A stretch of DNA of 64,000 bases, taken from positions 291,626 through 355,625 of the forward strand of contig NZ_GL877881.1 of NCBI RefSeq assembly GCF_000194155.1, in the 5' to 3' direction. Made by a program: the position numbers and the translations under genes. The notes under the pieces are model-generated. The model was not told the origin of the DNA. It saw only the letters and a program-made list of their open reading frames with translations, and ran no database searches. This DNA comes from Saccharopolyspora spinosa NRRL 18395 (GTDB lineage Bacteria > Actinomycetota > Actinomycetes > Mycobacteriales > Pseudonocardiaceae). Shown here in pieces: positions 52,462 to 61,466 of this stretch. Position 1 is the stretch's first letter; every line of letters starts with the position of its first letter.

Positions 52462-54218
52462 CGGTCCACCTCCGCGAGCGGGTTCGGCACGGTGTGCAGC
52501 CGGAGTTCGGTGTCGGGCAGCAGTCGGCGGGTGGTCAGCTTCTCCACCTCGATGGTCGGGGTGAACACGTCGAACAGCGCGAAGCGGTCGGCCAGTTCGC
52601 CGAACCGCTGCTGGTAGGCGCGGATCTCGTCGCGCACCAGCCGCCAGAACCGCCGCTCGTCGAGGTCGCAGCGGTCCGCGAGGAAGATGGCTAGCTCGCC
52701 GAGGTTGATGAAGAAGAACGCGTCCAGCAGGAAGTCGGTGACCAGGCCCAGTTCGCCGGTTTCGACGAACGAGTTGCGGTTCTGGTGGTGCGCCGGGGTT
52801 CCGGCCAGTTCCGGGCACCGCTGCGGCTCGGCGAGGTGCGCGCGGGAGAACCGAACCCCGTCGTGGAAGTCCTTCAGCACCACCCTGGTCGGCGTGCCGT
52901 TCTCGTGCACCAGCACCATGTTCTGCGCGTGGGATTCCAGCGCGATGCCGTGTCGGCAAAGCAGGTGGACAAGCGGCAGGACGCTCACCCGCACCAGTCG
53001 CCGCACCCATTCCTCGACACCGAGCTCCCGCACCCACGGGTCGATCAGGGGCGTGCCGTCGACATGGCATGCGGTCAGTCCGGTGAAGGGCACTGCGCGC
53101 TCCCCCGGTTCGAGGTGCCGGTGCAGGCTCTCCCGCCAGATGCAGGCCAAGGCCCCGTAGGTGTCCGCCTGCAGCAGCCCGGACTCCGGGGTCACCGCCA
53201 CGCCGAGGTCTTCGCCGAGCAGAACGGGGCGCAGCTCGTCGCGCAGGTAGTCGTCCCCGGCGACGACCTGCCGCAGCCAGTCGGTGATGCGCGCGGCGTT
53301 GCGCACGGTGTGCGCGGCCAAACCTCGGCTCGTCGAGGTGTTCACGATGGACATCGACAGCTTCAGGTAGGGGCGCTGCGGATCGTCCCAGCAGGCCAGG
53401 GTGCGGATCGACTGCTGCGCGCCGAAGTCGTCCGGATCGGTCCCGAGCGGGATCAGCTCACCCTGGCCGAGCTGGTCGGAGAACGCCCTGGCGATCCGCT
53501 CCCGCCACTGCCACGGGTGCACCGGGACCAGCACGTAGTCGCCCGGATCGTGCCCGAGCTCCGCGATGCGGCGATGGAATTCGACGGCCGCCGGACCGAG
53601 CTGGCCAGCCACGTACTGGTCGTCGACCGATGCGGAGGCGCTGATCTCGGTGATGCGGCGGTGCGCGGCCAGCCACAGCGGGCGCACCGGGTTGGCGAAC
53701 TCCGGCCCGAAGGCGATGTTGTCCGCCGCGTCGAACCCGAGCCGTGATTTGTACGTGGGGTGATAGCGGTGGCCATCGGTGATGGCCGATTCCAGGGTGT
53801 CGTAGTCCGCAGTGGACAGTGCCGTCCGCCGTTCGGTGCGGACGTGCTCCGACAGCGCGTCCTTGAACAGGGTCTCCGCCAGCTCGCGTGCGAAGCCCGT
53901 CAGGTGTTCGGCATCGGCGTCCAGCGAGTCGCGCACTTCGGCCAGGAACAGCGCGACCGACTCCGCCTCGACGTCGCCGCGCCGCACCACCGAGGTGAGG
54001 CCGACGCGGTCGAAGCCGAACCGGCGCACCGCGCGGAACGAGTAGCAGACCCCCGCACCGGCTGCGTCCGCGCCGTCGACGAAGTGCTCGTCGCCGTCCT
54101 GCCTGGTCTTCAGCGCGCCTTCGTAGACCAGGGACTCCACCAGCTGGCGGAAGACCCGGCGCCGCACGTTCTGGAAGCTCGGTGCGGTCAGTGCCGCGTG
54201 CACCAGCTCCGCAGTCAT
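52455..54218 (-). CDS. sbnF: IucA/IucC-family NIS siderophore synthetase, SbnF-like
   Basis: 587 residues (S. aureus SbnF 592). ATP-binding thumb with GHRYHPTYKSRLGFD, VPVHPWQWRERI, the palm segment IRTLACWDDPQRPYLKLSMS and a C-terminal FhuF/IucC-type domain with ALESHAQNMVLVHENG and VVLKDFHDGVRF. By position it should be the enzyme that adds a second diaminopropionate to citryl-diaminoethane. ATG 54218 overlaps the previous stop by four bases. Assignment of E versus F rests on gene order and length. Confidence 0.88.
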   Translation of the reverse strand: MTAELVHAALTAPSFQNVRRRVFRQLVESLVYEGALKTRQDGDEHFVDGADAAGAGVCYSFRAVRRFGFDRVGLTSVVRRGDVEAESVALFLAEVRDSLDADAEHLTGFARELAETLFKDALSEHVRTERRTALSTADYDTLESAITDGHRYHPTYKSRLGFDAADNIAFGPEFANPVRPLWLAAHRRITEISASASVDDQYVAGQLGPAAVEFHRRIAELGHDPGDYVLVPVHPWQWRERIARAFSDQLGQGELIPLGTDPDDFGAQQSIRTLACWDDPQRPYLKLSMSIVNTSTSRGLAAHTVRNAARITDWLRQVVAGDDYLRDELRPVLLGEDLGVAVTPESGLLQADTYGALACIWRESLHRHLEPGERAVPFTGLTACHVDGTPLIDPWVRELGVEEWVRRLVRVSVLPLVHLLCRHGIALESHAQNMVLVHENGTPTRVVLKDFHDGVRFSRAHLAEPQRCPELAGTPAHHQNRNSFVETGELGLVTDFLLDAFFFINLGELAIFLADRCDLDERRFWRLVRDEIRAYQQRFGELADRFALFDVFTPTIEVEKLTTRRLLPDTELRLHTVPNPLAEVDRC

Positions 54219-55858
54219 CGGTTCACCTCGCGAATCGGGTTGGGGACGTCGACGTAGAGCGGGCGCTCGCCACGCTCGGCGAACCGGCTGAGCAGGTTCG
54301 CCTTCGCCGGCAGCACCGGCGTTGCCAGCAGTTCCGCGGCGTAGCGACCGGGGCACTGGTGCAGGAAGTCCCGCACCACCGACCACAGCTGCCGCTCGCT
54401 AGCCGGGGTGCACCGGCCCAGCACCGCCACGAGGTGGCCGAGGTGGTTGGTGACGAGGTGGTAGCGCAGCCGCATCCACGCTTCGGCGTCGTCGTAGAGC
54501 ACCGGGCTGTCCGGCGGGACGATCCCGGCCCGGGCCCGGTCGCGGCTGGCGCTGGTGCCTTCCATGTCGCGCACGAAGAACCACCGGGGCCAACCGTCCT
54601 CGACGTGAAGCAGGGTGTTCTGGACGTGGGCCTCGAAGCTGATGCCGTGGTCGGTGAACACCGCGAGCACCGGTCCCAACGAGATCCGCAAGTACTTCAG
54701 GAACCAGTCGGCGACGTGCCCGGGCGAAAGCGGGCCCGCTTCCGCGACGAGGTCCACCAGCACCGGTGCGCGCCCGTCGAGCCGGTCTTCCAGGAGCGCG
54801 GCGAGCACCTGCGGGGCGGTCCCGGAGCCGGTGAACGAGTTCCGCCGGAACAGCACCGCGAAATCCGCCGCCAGGTCACCGACGACGTCCGGGTCGACGG
54901 TTCGGTAGCCGGTTTCCGGCAGCACCTCGAACCCGCCGTGCTGCCAGCGGTTCGCGGCGTCGCCGACCAGCCGGCCGGCGTCGGCGGCGCGGCGCAGGTG
55001 CTCGACTGGGTTGTTGCGGACGAAGTTGGTGATGCGCACGTGCAGCGGTAGTTTCCACGCGGTCTCGAAGTCCGGATCGCACACTGTGCGCACCGAGGAC
55101 GTCGCATACACCTCCGCGCCCAACGGCCCGAGGGGCACGAGCCGTCCCGCGTCGACCAACGCCGAGACCTGCGGCTGCCGCAGGAGGTAAGCGGCCTGCC
55201 ACGGGTGCACCGGGAGCAGCTCGTAGTCGGACTGGTCGGCGTGCAAGGCGGCGCGGGCCTTCTCCTCGACCTCGGCCGGGATCCAGGGCCCGTCGGCCAC
55301 CCGGTCCTCCAGCAGCAGATCGGGTGCCACCGCCCAGTGGTGCAGCTGGAACGACGCACCGAGTTCCGGTGCGTAGCGGGCGAGTTCGTCGTCGCTGAAT
55401 CCCTCCGCGCTCTTCGGCGTCGGATGGAAGGGGTGCCCCAACAGCAGCGACTGCTCGGCGTGCCGGGTGAGCTCCTCCGGGGTGACGGGGGTGGGGCGCT
55501 GTTCGCGGGACAGGTAGCGCGCCGTCCTGGCGACGCTGTTGGCGACCTGGCGGCTGAACTCCTCCGCTGCCCCCGCTGGTGCCTCCACTCCACGTTCGGC
55601 GAGCTCACCGGCTATCAGCGCCACGAATTCGTCGTGGTCGACCGGGATCCGGCTGCCGTCGACGAGTTCCCGGAACACCTCGGGCCCGTAGGAGTGGTGG
55701 CCGAACTCCGACCGGTACCGCACCTCGGCTCGCAGCACCCCGTCCGCCGCGCGCAGGGGAACCCGCAACGCCTCGTTGCTCACCTCTCCGCCGATTTCCC
55801 GCGCCAGCGCGTTGAGCATGCGCTGCCGCGCCGCGGCACGTGCCAGAACGTCTTTCAC
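54215..55858 (-). CDS. sbnE: IucA/IucC-family NIS siderophore synthetase, SbnE-like
   Basis: 547 residues (S. aureus SbnE about 578). GHPFHPTPKSAEGFSD, LLPVHPWQAAYLL, FEAHVQNTLLHVEDGW and FFVRDMEGTSASRDRA mark the NIS synthetase fold. By position it should join citrate to L-2,3-diaminopropionate, the first assembly step. GTG 55858 overlaps the transporter stop (GTGA). Confidence 0.88.
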   Translation of the reverse strand: MKDVLARAAARQRMLNALAREIGGEVSNEALRVPLRAADGVLRAEVRYRSEFGHHSYGPEVFRELVDGSRIPVDHDEFVALIAGELAERGVEAPAGAAEEFSRQVANSVARTARYLSREQRPTPVTPEELTRHAEQSLLLGHPFHPTPKSAEGFSDDELARYAPELGASFQLHHWAVAPDLLLEDRVADGPWIPAEVEEKARAALHADQSDYELLPVHPWQAAYLLRQPQVSALVDAGRLVPLGPLGAEVYATSSVRTVCDPDFETAWKLPLHVRITNFVRNNPVEHLRRAADAGRLVGDAANRWQHGGFEVLPETGYRTVDPDVVGDLAADFAVLFRRNSFTGSGTAPQVLAALLEDRLDGRAPVLVDLVAEAGPLSPGHVADWFLKYLRISLGPVLAVFTDHGISFEAHVQNTLLHVEDGWPRWFFVRDMEGTSASRDRARAGIVPPDSPVLYDDAEAWMRLRYHLVTNHLGHLVAVLGRCTPASERQLWSVVRDFLHQCPGRYAAELLATPVLPAKANLLSRFAERGERPLYVDVPNPIREVNR

Positions 55859-57072
55859 CGCAACACCTTCTCGCGAAACTCAGCCGGCCGGACGGGCTCC
55901 GCGCCGGATTTCGATCGGCCAGTCAGGGCCAGCAGCGCGGCCACGCCCAGCAACGCTCCGATCAGGGCGAACACCGCCGCGGGCGGCAGCAGGACCGCCA
56001 ACGCCGCGCCCGCGAGCGGTCCGAGCACCTGGCCGAGGTCAAGCACCCCGGTGCTGAAACCGAAGGCGGTGCCGCAGCCCCGGTCCGGGATCCGGCGAGC
56101 CGTCACGTGCAGCACCGACTGCACGAGGGCTGCGAAGCAGAAGCCCTGCACCAGCCGCAGCGGCACCAGCACTTCCACGCTCGCTACCGCCTGGAGACCA
56201 ACCGCGAGCCCACAGCAGGCCGCGGCCGCGGCGAAACCCAGCTGCGCGGGCCGGACGTCGTTTCGGCGACCCCACCACGGGCTGCCCGCGCACGACGCCA
56301 ACCAGGTCACGGCCTGCAGCACACCTACCCACGTCGCCGCGCTCGCCACCGAACCCGTCATCCGCTCGACGTGCGGCGCGAACACCACCACCAGCGCGTA
56401 GATCGCAGCCTGAGCGGCGAGCCCGGCCAGCAGCATCGAACGGCTTTCCCCCGACCGCAGCAGGATCCCGGCCACCACCCGCGTTGATCGACGTTGCCGA
56501 GCGCGGCCCGGTGGTTCGGTCAGCAGCACGGCGGCCAGCACGCTGGACATCGCGAGGAGCCCGGCCACCACCGCGAACAACGGGCCGAATCCGAACTGCC
56601 CGGCCAGCAGACCACCCACCAGCGGCCCGAGCAGCGACCCCGCTGCGGTGGCGCCGAACAAGGAGCCGAGCGCACGACCGCGGCGGTTGGTCTCCGCTGC
56701 GGCGTTCGCATATGCGGCTGTCGCGCTGACCACGCCGCCGCAGAGACCCTGCAGCAACCGGCACGCCAGGAACTCGCCCGGGGTGCTCGCCAGCGCCATG
56801 AGCGCGATGGCCAGGCCCAGGCCAGCGTGTGCGCGCACCACCATCGCCTTGCGGCCGAAGCGGTCGCCCACCCAACCCCACACCGGTCCGCTGACCACTT
56901 GCACCAATGCCGGGGCCGCCAGCGAAACCGCCGTCCACCAGGGGATTTCGGCTTCCGGCGTGCCCAGGCGGGCCAGGTAGAAGGGCAGCAGCGGAACCAC
57001 GATGGTCAGTCCGGCGGTCGCGGCGAACTGCCCCAGGCAGAGGACGGCGAACGTCCGGCCGGACGATCGCAT
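55855..57072 (-). CDS. sbnD: MFS exporter, SbnD-like
   Basis: 405 residues, twelve predicted helices. WVGDRFGRKAMVVRAHAGLG is the loop 2-3 MFS motif and TAFGFSTGVLDLGQVLGPLA resembles the drug-efflux motif C. Its place between sbnC and sbnE matches the siderophore exporter SbnD. ATG 57072 overlaps the previous stop (TGATG). The longer open frame upstream is a shadow of the sbnC gene. Confidence 0.88.
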   Translation of the reverse strand: MRSSGRTFAVLCLGQFAATAGLTIVVPLLPFYLARLGTPEAEIPWWTAVSLAAPALVQVVSGPVWGWVGDRFGRKAMVVRAHAGLGLAIALMALASTPGEFLACRLLQGLCGGVVSATAAYANAAAETNRRGRALGSLFGATAAGSLLGPLVGGLLAGQFGFGPLFAVVAGLLAMSSVLAAVLLTEPPGRARQRRSTRVVAGILLRSGESRSMLLAGLAAQAAIYALVVVFAPHVERMTGSVASAATWVGVLQAVTWLASCAGSPWWGRRNDVRPAQLGFAAAAACCGLAVGLQAVASVEVLVPLRLVQGFCFAALVQSVLHVTARRIPDRGCGTAFGFSTGVLDLGQVLGPLAGAALAVLLPPAAVFALIGALLGVAALLALTGRSKSGAEPVRPAEFREKVLR

Positions 57073-58796
57073 CAACCCACCGCCCCGCTGGCCAGCGGAT
57101 TCGGGACCGTACCAAGGCCAGCGGGCATGCTCACACCGCTGGACCGGCCCTGGCGCAGCAGCGGCCCAAGCACCTCGCGGCTGGGCCAGGTCTCGGCATG
57201 CAGCAGGAGCGCACGCAGGACCTCGGCAACCGCAGCCGGCAACGGTTGCAAGCATTCGCGCACCGCAACGCGCAACTGCGTCCACAGCACGCCTTCGTCC
57301 AGGCCGAAGTGGCGGCACAGCGCATCGGCGATGCCGTAGAGGTTCACCTGGAACCCGAGGGTCTGGAGGTAGCCGACCAGTGATTCGGCCGACTCCAGCC
57401 GAAGTGACTGCGGAGCCCCGGGCTTGATCGCGTACTCCGGGGCCTGTGCCCCGGCGCTCGCCATCCACTCCGGGAACAGCCGCAGCGTGTCGTGGTCGCG
57501 GAGCAGGAATCGCTCGATCCGCGCGCCACGCAGCTGAACCACGACGTTCTGCCCGTGCAGCTCCGGCAGGACCCCACAGCGCAGGAACGCGAACCCGAAC
57601 TCGCAGAACGACTTCGCCAGCTCCCGGAAGAAAACGACCGGGTCGAACCGGTCCGAGATCGCCGGAGCCAGCACGTCCCACTCGTGGGCGGCCAGCGCGG
57701 CCATCGGAAGCACCAGTCCGCCCAGCTCGGGGTAGACCCGCACCTGGGCGGCGAGCTGGCCGGGCCGATCGCCGAACTCGTCGGCGGGCTCGTGCCAGCC
57801 GCACCAGATCCGCTCGTCGCACAGCGCAACCCGGCGGCGCAGCACGGGATCCCGATCGACGAGTTCCCGCATGCACTCCTGCGCCCGCTCGGCGTTGGCC
57901 AGGTAGCGCGGGGGCAGCAACCTCGTAGCTCCCAACGTGGCCATCCCGAGCGGGAGTTTGACGTGGCGCCGGGTCTCGGGCGCGGTGGTCAAGGTGCGGA
58001 TGGAAGCGGTGGGGTGGAATCGGCCGAGACCGCGCACCAGCGGGATGATGGCCCGGGTGGCCAACTCCTCGCCGAACTGCGCGGGCAGCAAGTGGTCGAA
58101 CTGCCACGGGTGCACCGGAATCGCCAGGTACTCGTCGTCCACGACATCGGCGAGAACCTGCCGCCCCTCCTGGTCGACGACCAGATCCGGCAGCCGGTGC
58201 GAATCGGGATCCGTACCGAAGCGCAGCCGGTCCCGCCGAACCGCCACCCAGTCCAGGCCCAGCGGTTCGGCGCGCATCGGCCCATACCGGGCGACCTCTC
58301 CGGAGGTCCACCCCGACGCGGCCCGCGCCGTGGGGTGGAAGGGGCGGTTGCGCGTCGCCGCCAACCGCTCCCCCGCCAGCAGCTGGCCTTCCTGCGGCGC
58401 CAAGTCGAGTGCGGCGCGCTGCCCGAGCACCACCTCGGCGTGCTCGACCGCGGCGCGCACGTCCTCGGACACCTCGGCGGCACCGGCCGGCTCACCGCTC
58501 GCCAGCACCAGCAGTTCCTCCGGCACCTCGGCGGCACCGGCCGGCTCACCGCCCGCCAACCAGACCGGGCCGCGTGAGTACCGGTAGCGCTGCAACGCGC
58601 CACCTGGCCGCACCCGGCAGCACACCCACCCGGCCGCCAGCTTCACCCGGCACCACCGCTCACCGGGAGCCAGCGGTTCACCGGCGAGCTCCGCGGGCTG
58701 GTCGGCTTCGGCACGAGCGCCGAAGCCGTCCAGGTCCTCCTGCAGCAGCACATCGACGAGGTCCCGCATCACCAGCTCGGCCGATTCCTCACTCAT
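57072..58796 (-). CDS. sbnC: IucA/IucC-family NIS siderophore synthetase, SbnC-like
   Basis: 574 residues (S. aureus SbnC about 584). NRPFHPTARAASGWTSGEVA, IPVHPWQFDHLL, GRFHPTASIRTLTT and LPELHGQNVVVQLRG show the ATP-, phosphate- and substrate-binding parts. SbnC performs the last step, amide formation with alpha-ketoglutarate, which is supplied by SbnB. A nearly exact 54-base tandem duplication (units at 58471 and 58525) adds 18 residues (GEPAGAAEV ... GEPAGAAEV) near residue 85-120, in a loop before the conserved core. ATG overlaps the sbnB stop. Confidence 0.88.
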   Translation of the reverse strand: MSEESAELVMRDLVDVLLQEDLDGFGARAEADQPAELAGEPLAPGERWCRVKLAAGWVCCRVRPGGALQRYRYSRGPVWLAGGEPAGAAEVPEELLVLASGEPAGAAEVSEDVRAAVEHAEVVLGQRAALDLAPQEGQLLAGERLAATRNRPFHPTARAASGWTSGEVARYGPMRAEPLGLDWVAVRRDRLRFGTDPDSHRLPDLVVDQEGRQVLADVVDDEYLAIPVHPWQFDHLLPAQFGEELATRAIIPLVRGLGRFHPTASIRTLTTAPETRRHVKLPLGMATLGATRLLPPRYLANAERAQECMRELVDRDPVLRRRVALCDERIWCGWHEPADEFGDRPGQLAAQVRVYPELGGLVLPMAALAAHEWDVLAPAISDRFDPVVFFRELAKSFCEFGFAFLRCGVLPELHGQNVVVQLRGARIERFLLRDHDTLRLFPEWMASAGAQAPEYAIKPGAPQSLRLESAESLVGYLQTLGFQVNLYGIADALCRHFGLDEGVLWTQLRVAVRECLQPLPAAVAEVLRALLLHAETWPSREVLGPLLRQGRSSGVSMPAGLGTVPNPLASGAVG

Positions 58797-59809
58797 CAGT
58801 ACAGGTCCAGCCAGGTCCCGATGCCTCGGCTCTTCGCCCGCTCGTACACCGCACCGGCGCAGGCGATGTCCTCGACCGCCATGCCCATCGGGTTGAGCAG
58901 GATGATCTCGTCGTCGTCGGTGCGCCCGGACTTGGTTCCGGCCAGGATCTCGCCGAGCTCGGCGTGCAGCTGCTCGCGGGAGAACGATCCTTCCAGCACC
59001 AGCTGGTTGATGATCTTCTTCTCCCGGTTGCACTGCTCCCAGTCGTCCACTACGACCTTGTCGGCGTTGAGGAATACGTCCTTGTGAACGTCCATGATGG
59101 ACACGTTGCACACCAGCGCACCCGGCTTGATCCAGCTGAACGGGAGGTAGGGCTGGCTGGTGACGGTGCACGGCACGACGAGATCACCGGCCCGCACGGC
59201 GTCCTCCGCGGTGCCGGCGACCCGCGCCTTGACCGCCGGGTGGTCACCACTGATCTGCTCGGCCAGCGCGTGCGCCGCCTCCGCCTGCTGGTCGTAGAGG
59301 TGGACCGACTCGATGTGCCCGAACTGCTGCAGCAGCGCGGTGATCTGGGTGCGGCCGATCACCCCGCAGCCCACCAGCGCGACGTCGGTGAACCCGCTGC
59401 GTGCCAGGTGCCGGGCCGCCAGGCAGGTCACCCCGGCGGTCCGCCAGGCGCTGATCAGGCTGCCTTCCAGCACGGCCACCGGGTAGTTGCTCTCCGGGTC
59501 GTTGAGCACGATGACCGCGCTGGCCCGTTCCCGGCCGCGCCGGATCGGGTTGTCGTGCTTGCTGCCGATCCATTTGATCCCGGACAGCCCGGGGTCGCCG
59601 ACATGCGCGGGCATCGCGATGATCCGGTCGGCGATGTGCCTGCCAGCAGCTCGCAGGTAAGGCTTGAGCGGCTGCACCGTCTTGCCCTCCGCGTGCGCGA
59701 TCAGCCCCGCGCGCAACGCCTCCACGTACAGCTCGGCCTGCGCACCACCGACCGCCGCGATGTCGCTGCGGCTCAGGTAGAGCATCTTCGGGGATTCCTC
59801 AGTGGACAC
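58796..59809 (-). CDS. sbnB: Ornithine-cyclodeaminase-family dehydrogenase, SbnB-like
   Basis: 337 residues (S. aureus SbnB 336) and, from memory, strongly similar along its length: MLYLSRSDIAAVGG, VQPLKPYLR, HIADRIIAMPAHVGDPGLSG, KWIGSKHDNP, SIMDVHKDVF, WEQCNREKKIINQLVLEG and DDEIILLNPMGMAVEDI. SbnB oxidatively cleaves the SbnA product to L-2,3-diaminopropionate and alpha-ketoglutarate using NAD+; the Rossmann motif is VGCGVIGRTQ. GTG 59809 follows GGAG; sbnA ends 15 bases upstream. Confidence 0.93.
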   Translation of the reverse strand: MSTEESPKMLYLSRSDIAAVGGAQAELYVEALRAGLIAHAEGKTVQPLKPYLRAAGRHIADRIIAMPAHVGDPGLSGIKWIGSKHDNPIRRGRERASAVIVLNDPESNYPVAVLEGSLISAWRTAGVTCLAARHLARSGFTDVALVGCGVIGRTQITALLQQFGHIESVHLYDQQAEAAHALAEQISGDHPAVKARVAGTAEDAVRAGDLVVPCTVTSQPYLPFSWIKPGALVCNVSIMDVHKDVFLNADKVVVDDWEQCNREKKIINQLVLEGSFSREQLHAELGEILAGTKSGRTDDDEIILLNPMGMAVEDIACAGAVYERAKSRGIGTWLDLY

Positions 59810-59824
59810 CAGATCTCCTCGTCG

Positions 59825-60808
59825 TCAGTTCGTGCAGCGCTGCCTGGCGGCGGCGAACCAGCCTTCGTCGTAAATCAGGTCTAGGTAGCGGTCGCCGCGG
59901 TCCGGGAAGATCGCGACCACCCGGCAGGGGCGCGGCAGGTGGGGCAGCGTGCGCCGGATCGCTGCGACCACCGACCCTGTCGAGCCGCCGGCGAAGATGC
60001 CCTCCGCGGCCAGCAGGTCGCGGCAGCCCACCGCCGTTTCGAAGTCGTTGACGTGCACCACGTCGTCGATCTCCGCCGGGGCGAACAGCTCCGGGACCCG
60101 GCTGGCCCCGATGCCCGGCACGTCGCGCGGCCCGGCCGGGCCACCGAAGATCACCGATCCCACGGCGTCGACCGCGGCCACCCGCAGATCCGGGAACCTC
60201 TCCCGCAGCCGCCGGGAGCAACCGAGCAGGCTGCCAGTGGTGCTGACCGCGCCGAACAGGTACGACGGCGGTCGGATCAGCTGCTCGGCGAGTTCGGCGC
60301 CGGTGCCGTGGTAGTGGGCCTCCCAGTTCCGGTCGTTGGCGTACTGGTTGATCCAGATCGCCCCCGGCGCGCCCGCCACGATCTTCTGCACCCGGCGGAT
60401 CCGGGTGTGCAGGTAGCCGCCCATCTCGTCCGGTTCTGTCACCACGTCGACCTCGGCCCCGAGGTGCCGCAGGATCGCGACGTTGGCCGGGGCGGCCTTG
60501 GGGTCGAGCACGCAGGTGAACCGCAGGCCGTGGATGCGCGCGGCGATGGCAAGCGCGATCCCGAAGTTGCCGGAACTGCTTTCCACCAGGTGGCTTCCCG
60601 GGCGGATGGAACCTTCGCGCAGTCCACATTCGACGATGTGCCGCGCGGAGCGGTCCTTCATGCTCCCGCCGGGATTCATCAGCTCAAGCTTCGCGATCAC
60701 CTCGACATCGGGTTCGGGGAACAGCCGGTTCAGCGCGACTACGGGCGTGTTGCCCACGCACTCGAACACGGACTCGGCGACGGATTCGGTCAGGGTGTCG
60801 ACAGCCAC
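59825..60808 (-). CDS. sbnA: PLP-dependent synthase, SbnA-like (diaminopropionate pathway)
   Basis: 327 residues (S. aureus SbnA 326), fold type II. ELMNPGGSMKDRSARHIVEC contains the PLP lysine; SSSGNFGIALAIAARIHGLR binds the substrate carboxylate; GAVSTTGSLLG binds the PLP phosphate. SbnA joins O-phospho-L-serine and L-glutamate to ACEGA, which SbnB cleaves. Cysteine synthases share the fold, but adjacency to sbnB decides the role. First gene of the operon; GTG 60808 lies after GGAGAAAC and 55 bases after an iron box. Confidence 0.93.
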   Translation of the reverse strand: MAVDTLTESVAESVFECVGNTPVVALNRLFPEPDVEVIAKLELMNPGGSMKDRSARHIVECGLREGSIRPGSHLVESSSGNFGIALAIAARIHGLRFTCVLDPKAAPANVAILRHLGAEVDVVTEPDEMGGYLHTRIRRVQKIVAGAPGAIWINQYANDRNWEAHYHGTGAELAEQLIRPPSYLFGAVSTTGSLLGCSRRLRERFPDLRVAAVDAVGSVIFGGPAGPRDVPGIGASRVPELFAPAEIDDVVHVNDFETAVGCRDLLAAEGIFAGGSTGSVVAAIRRTLPHLPRPCRVVAIFPDRGDRYLDLIYDEGWFAAARQRCTN

Positions 60809-60863
60809 GTTTCTCCTCAGCTCGGCGACCGGAACGGGCAGGGCGACATCCGGAACGCTAGCA

Positions 60864-60882
60864 AAGGTTAGCCTAACTTAAC
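60864..60882 (-). promoter_or_regulatory. IdeR/DtxR-type iron box
   Basis: AAAGGTTAGCCTAACTTAA matches 15 of 19 positions of the actinobacterial iron box (TTAGGTTAGGCTAACCTAA), 55 bases before the sbnA start. Iron-loaded IdeR/DmdR would repress the operon here, as in other actinobacterial siderophore clusters. Confidence 0.8.
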
Positions 60883-61316
60883 AGAAAAAGATCAAGAGAT
60901 CACCATCACACAGGCGCGACAAAGTTGACCCGGACAGAGCAGCGATCAATCGCGATTCCAGACCAGTACGCACGTACCGATGTCGCCGCCCCGCAACAGA
61001 TCCGGACAGGCACCGACCCCTGCCCGCGTCGCTCGAACGACAGGCGCGAGCGACGTTGCCATGCCCCCAATGGTCTGAACCGGGCGGACGCCGCAGGGGC
61101 AGCTCCGCGCGGCTCCACCGGCCTGATCAGCGGGTTCTTCAGACCAACGGGACGACACGATTTGAACCTGCACCCCTTGGGCAAGCACTGTCCACAATAG
61201 ACACCTAAGCAGCGAAAACCCAGAACCGCCGTACAAACCTGCCGCACAGACTCTAGGGTGATGTCTCCGCCCCGCCGCCTAACAGCGACGGGACGGATTC
61301 GCCAACACCGTCCCGT
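60883..61316. other. Intergenic region between siderophore operon and mobile fringe
   Basis: About 430 bases without a supported gene. It contains the tRNA-Pro 3'-end scar (61143-61178). Confidence 0.5.
61143..61178 (-). other. tRNA-Pro 3'-half fragment (attachment-site scar)
   Basis: On the minus strand: AAGGGGTGCAGGTTCAAATC then GTGTCGTCCCG, i.e. the variable loop, T-arm (loop TTCAAAT) and 3' acceptor strand CGTCCCG of an actinobacterial tRNA-Pro. The matching 5' half (CGGGACG...) is absent, so it is no functional tRNA. Integrative elements that use tRNA genes leave exactly such 3' pieces. Confidence 0.6.
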
Positions 61317-61466
61317 TCATCGGGTGCGGGGCGCGCCCTGCGTGGCTTGCCCCAACGCCTGTTGTGCCTCTTCCAGGGAGAGAATTGGCTGTTGGATCGC
61401 GCCTTGGCTTTCCGCGGTTTTCTGGTTGGCTAACGCCAAACCTGCACGCACGTCATCGATTCCGAT
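61317..61466 (-). pseudogene. Truncated small helical protein gene
   Basis: The sequence GIDDVRAGLALANQKTAESQ ... LSLEEAQQALGQATQG looks like the start of a conserved small actinobacterial helical protein. Where ATG is expected, just after GAGAAAGGAAGC, the codon is ACG, and the protein stops soon after QATQG where homologues, from memory, continue. Start loss and truncation suggest a dead fragment. Confidence 0.4.

Noticed and set aside
57073..58311. Upstream extension of the SbnD-like exporter frame
   Set aside because: It is a shadow of the SbnC-like gene in another frame; the ATG overlapping the sbnC stop gives a normal MFS length.
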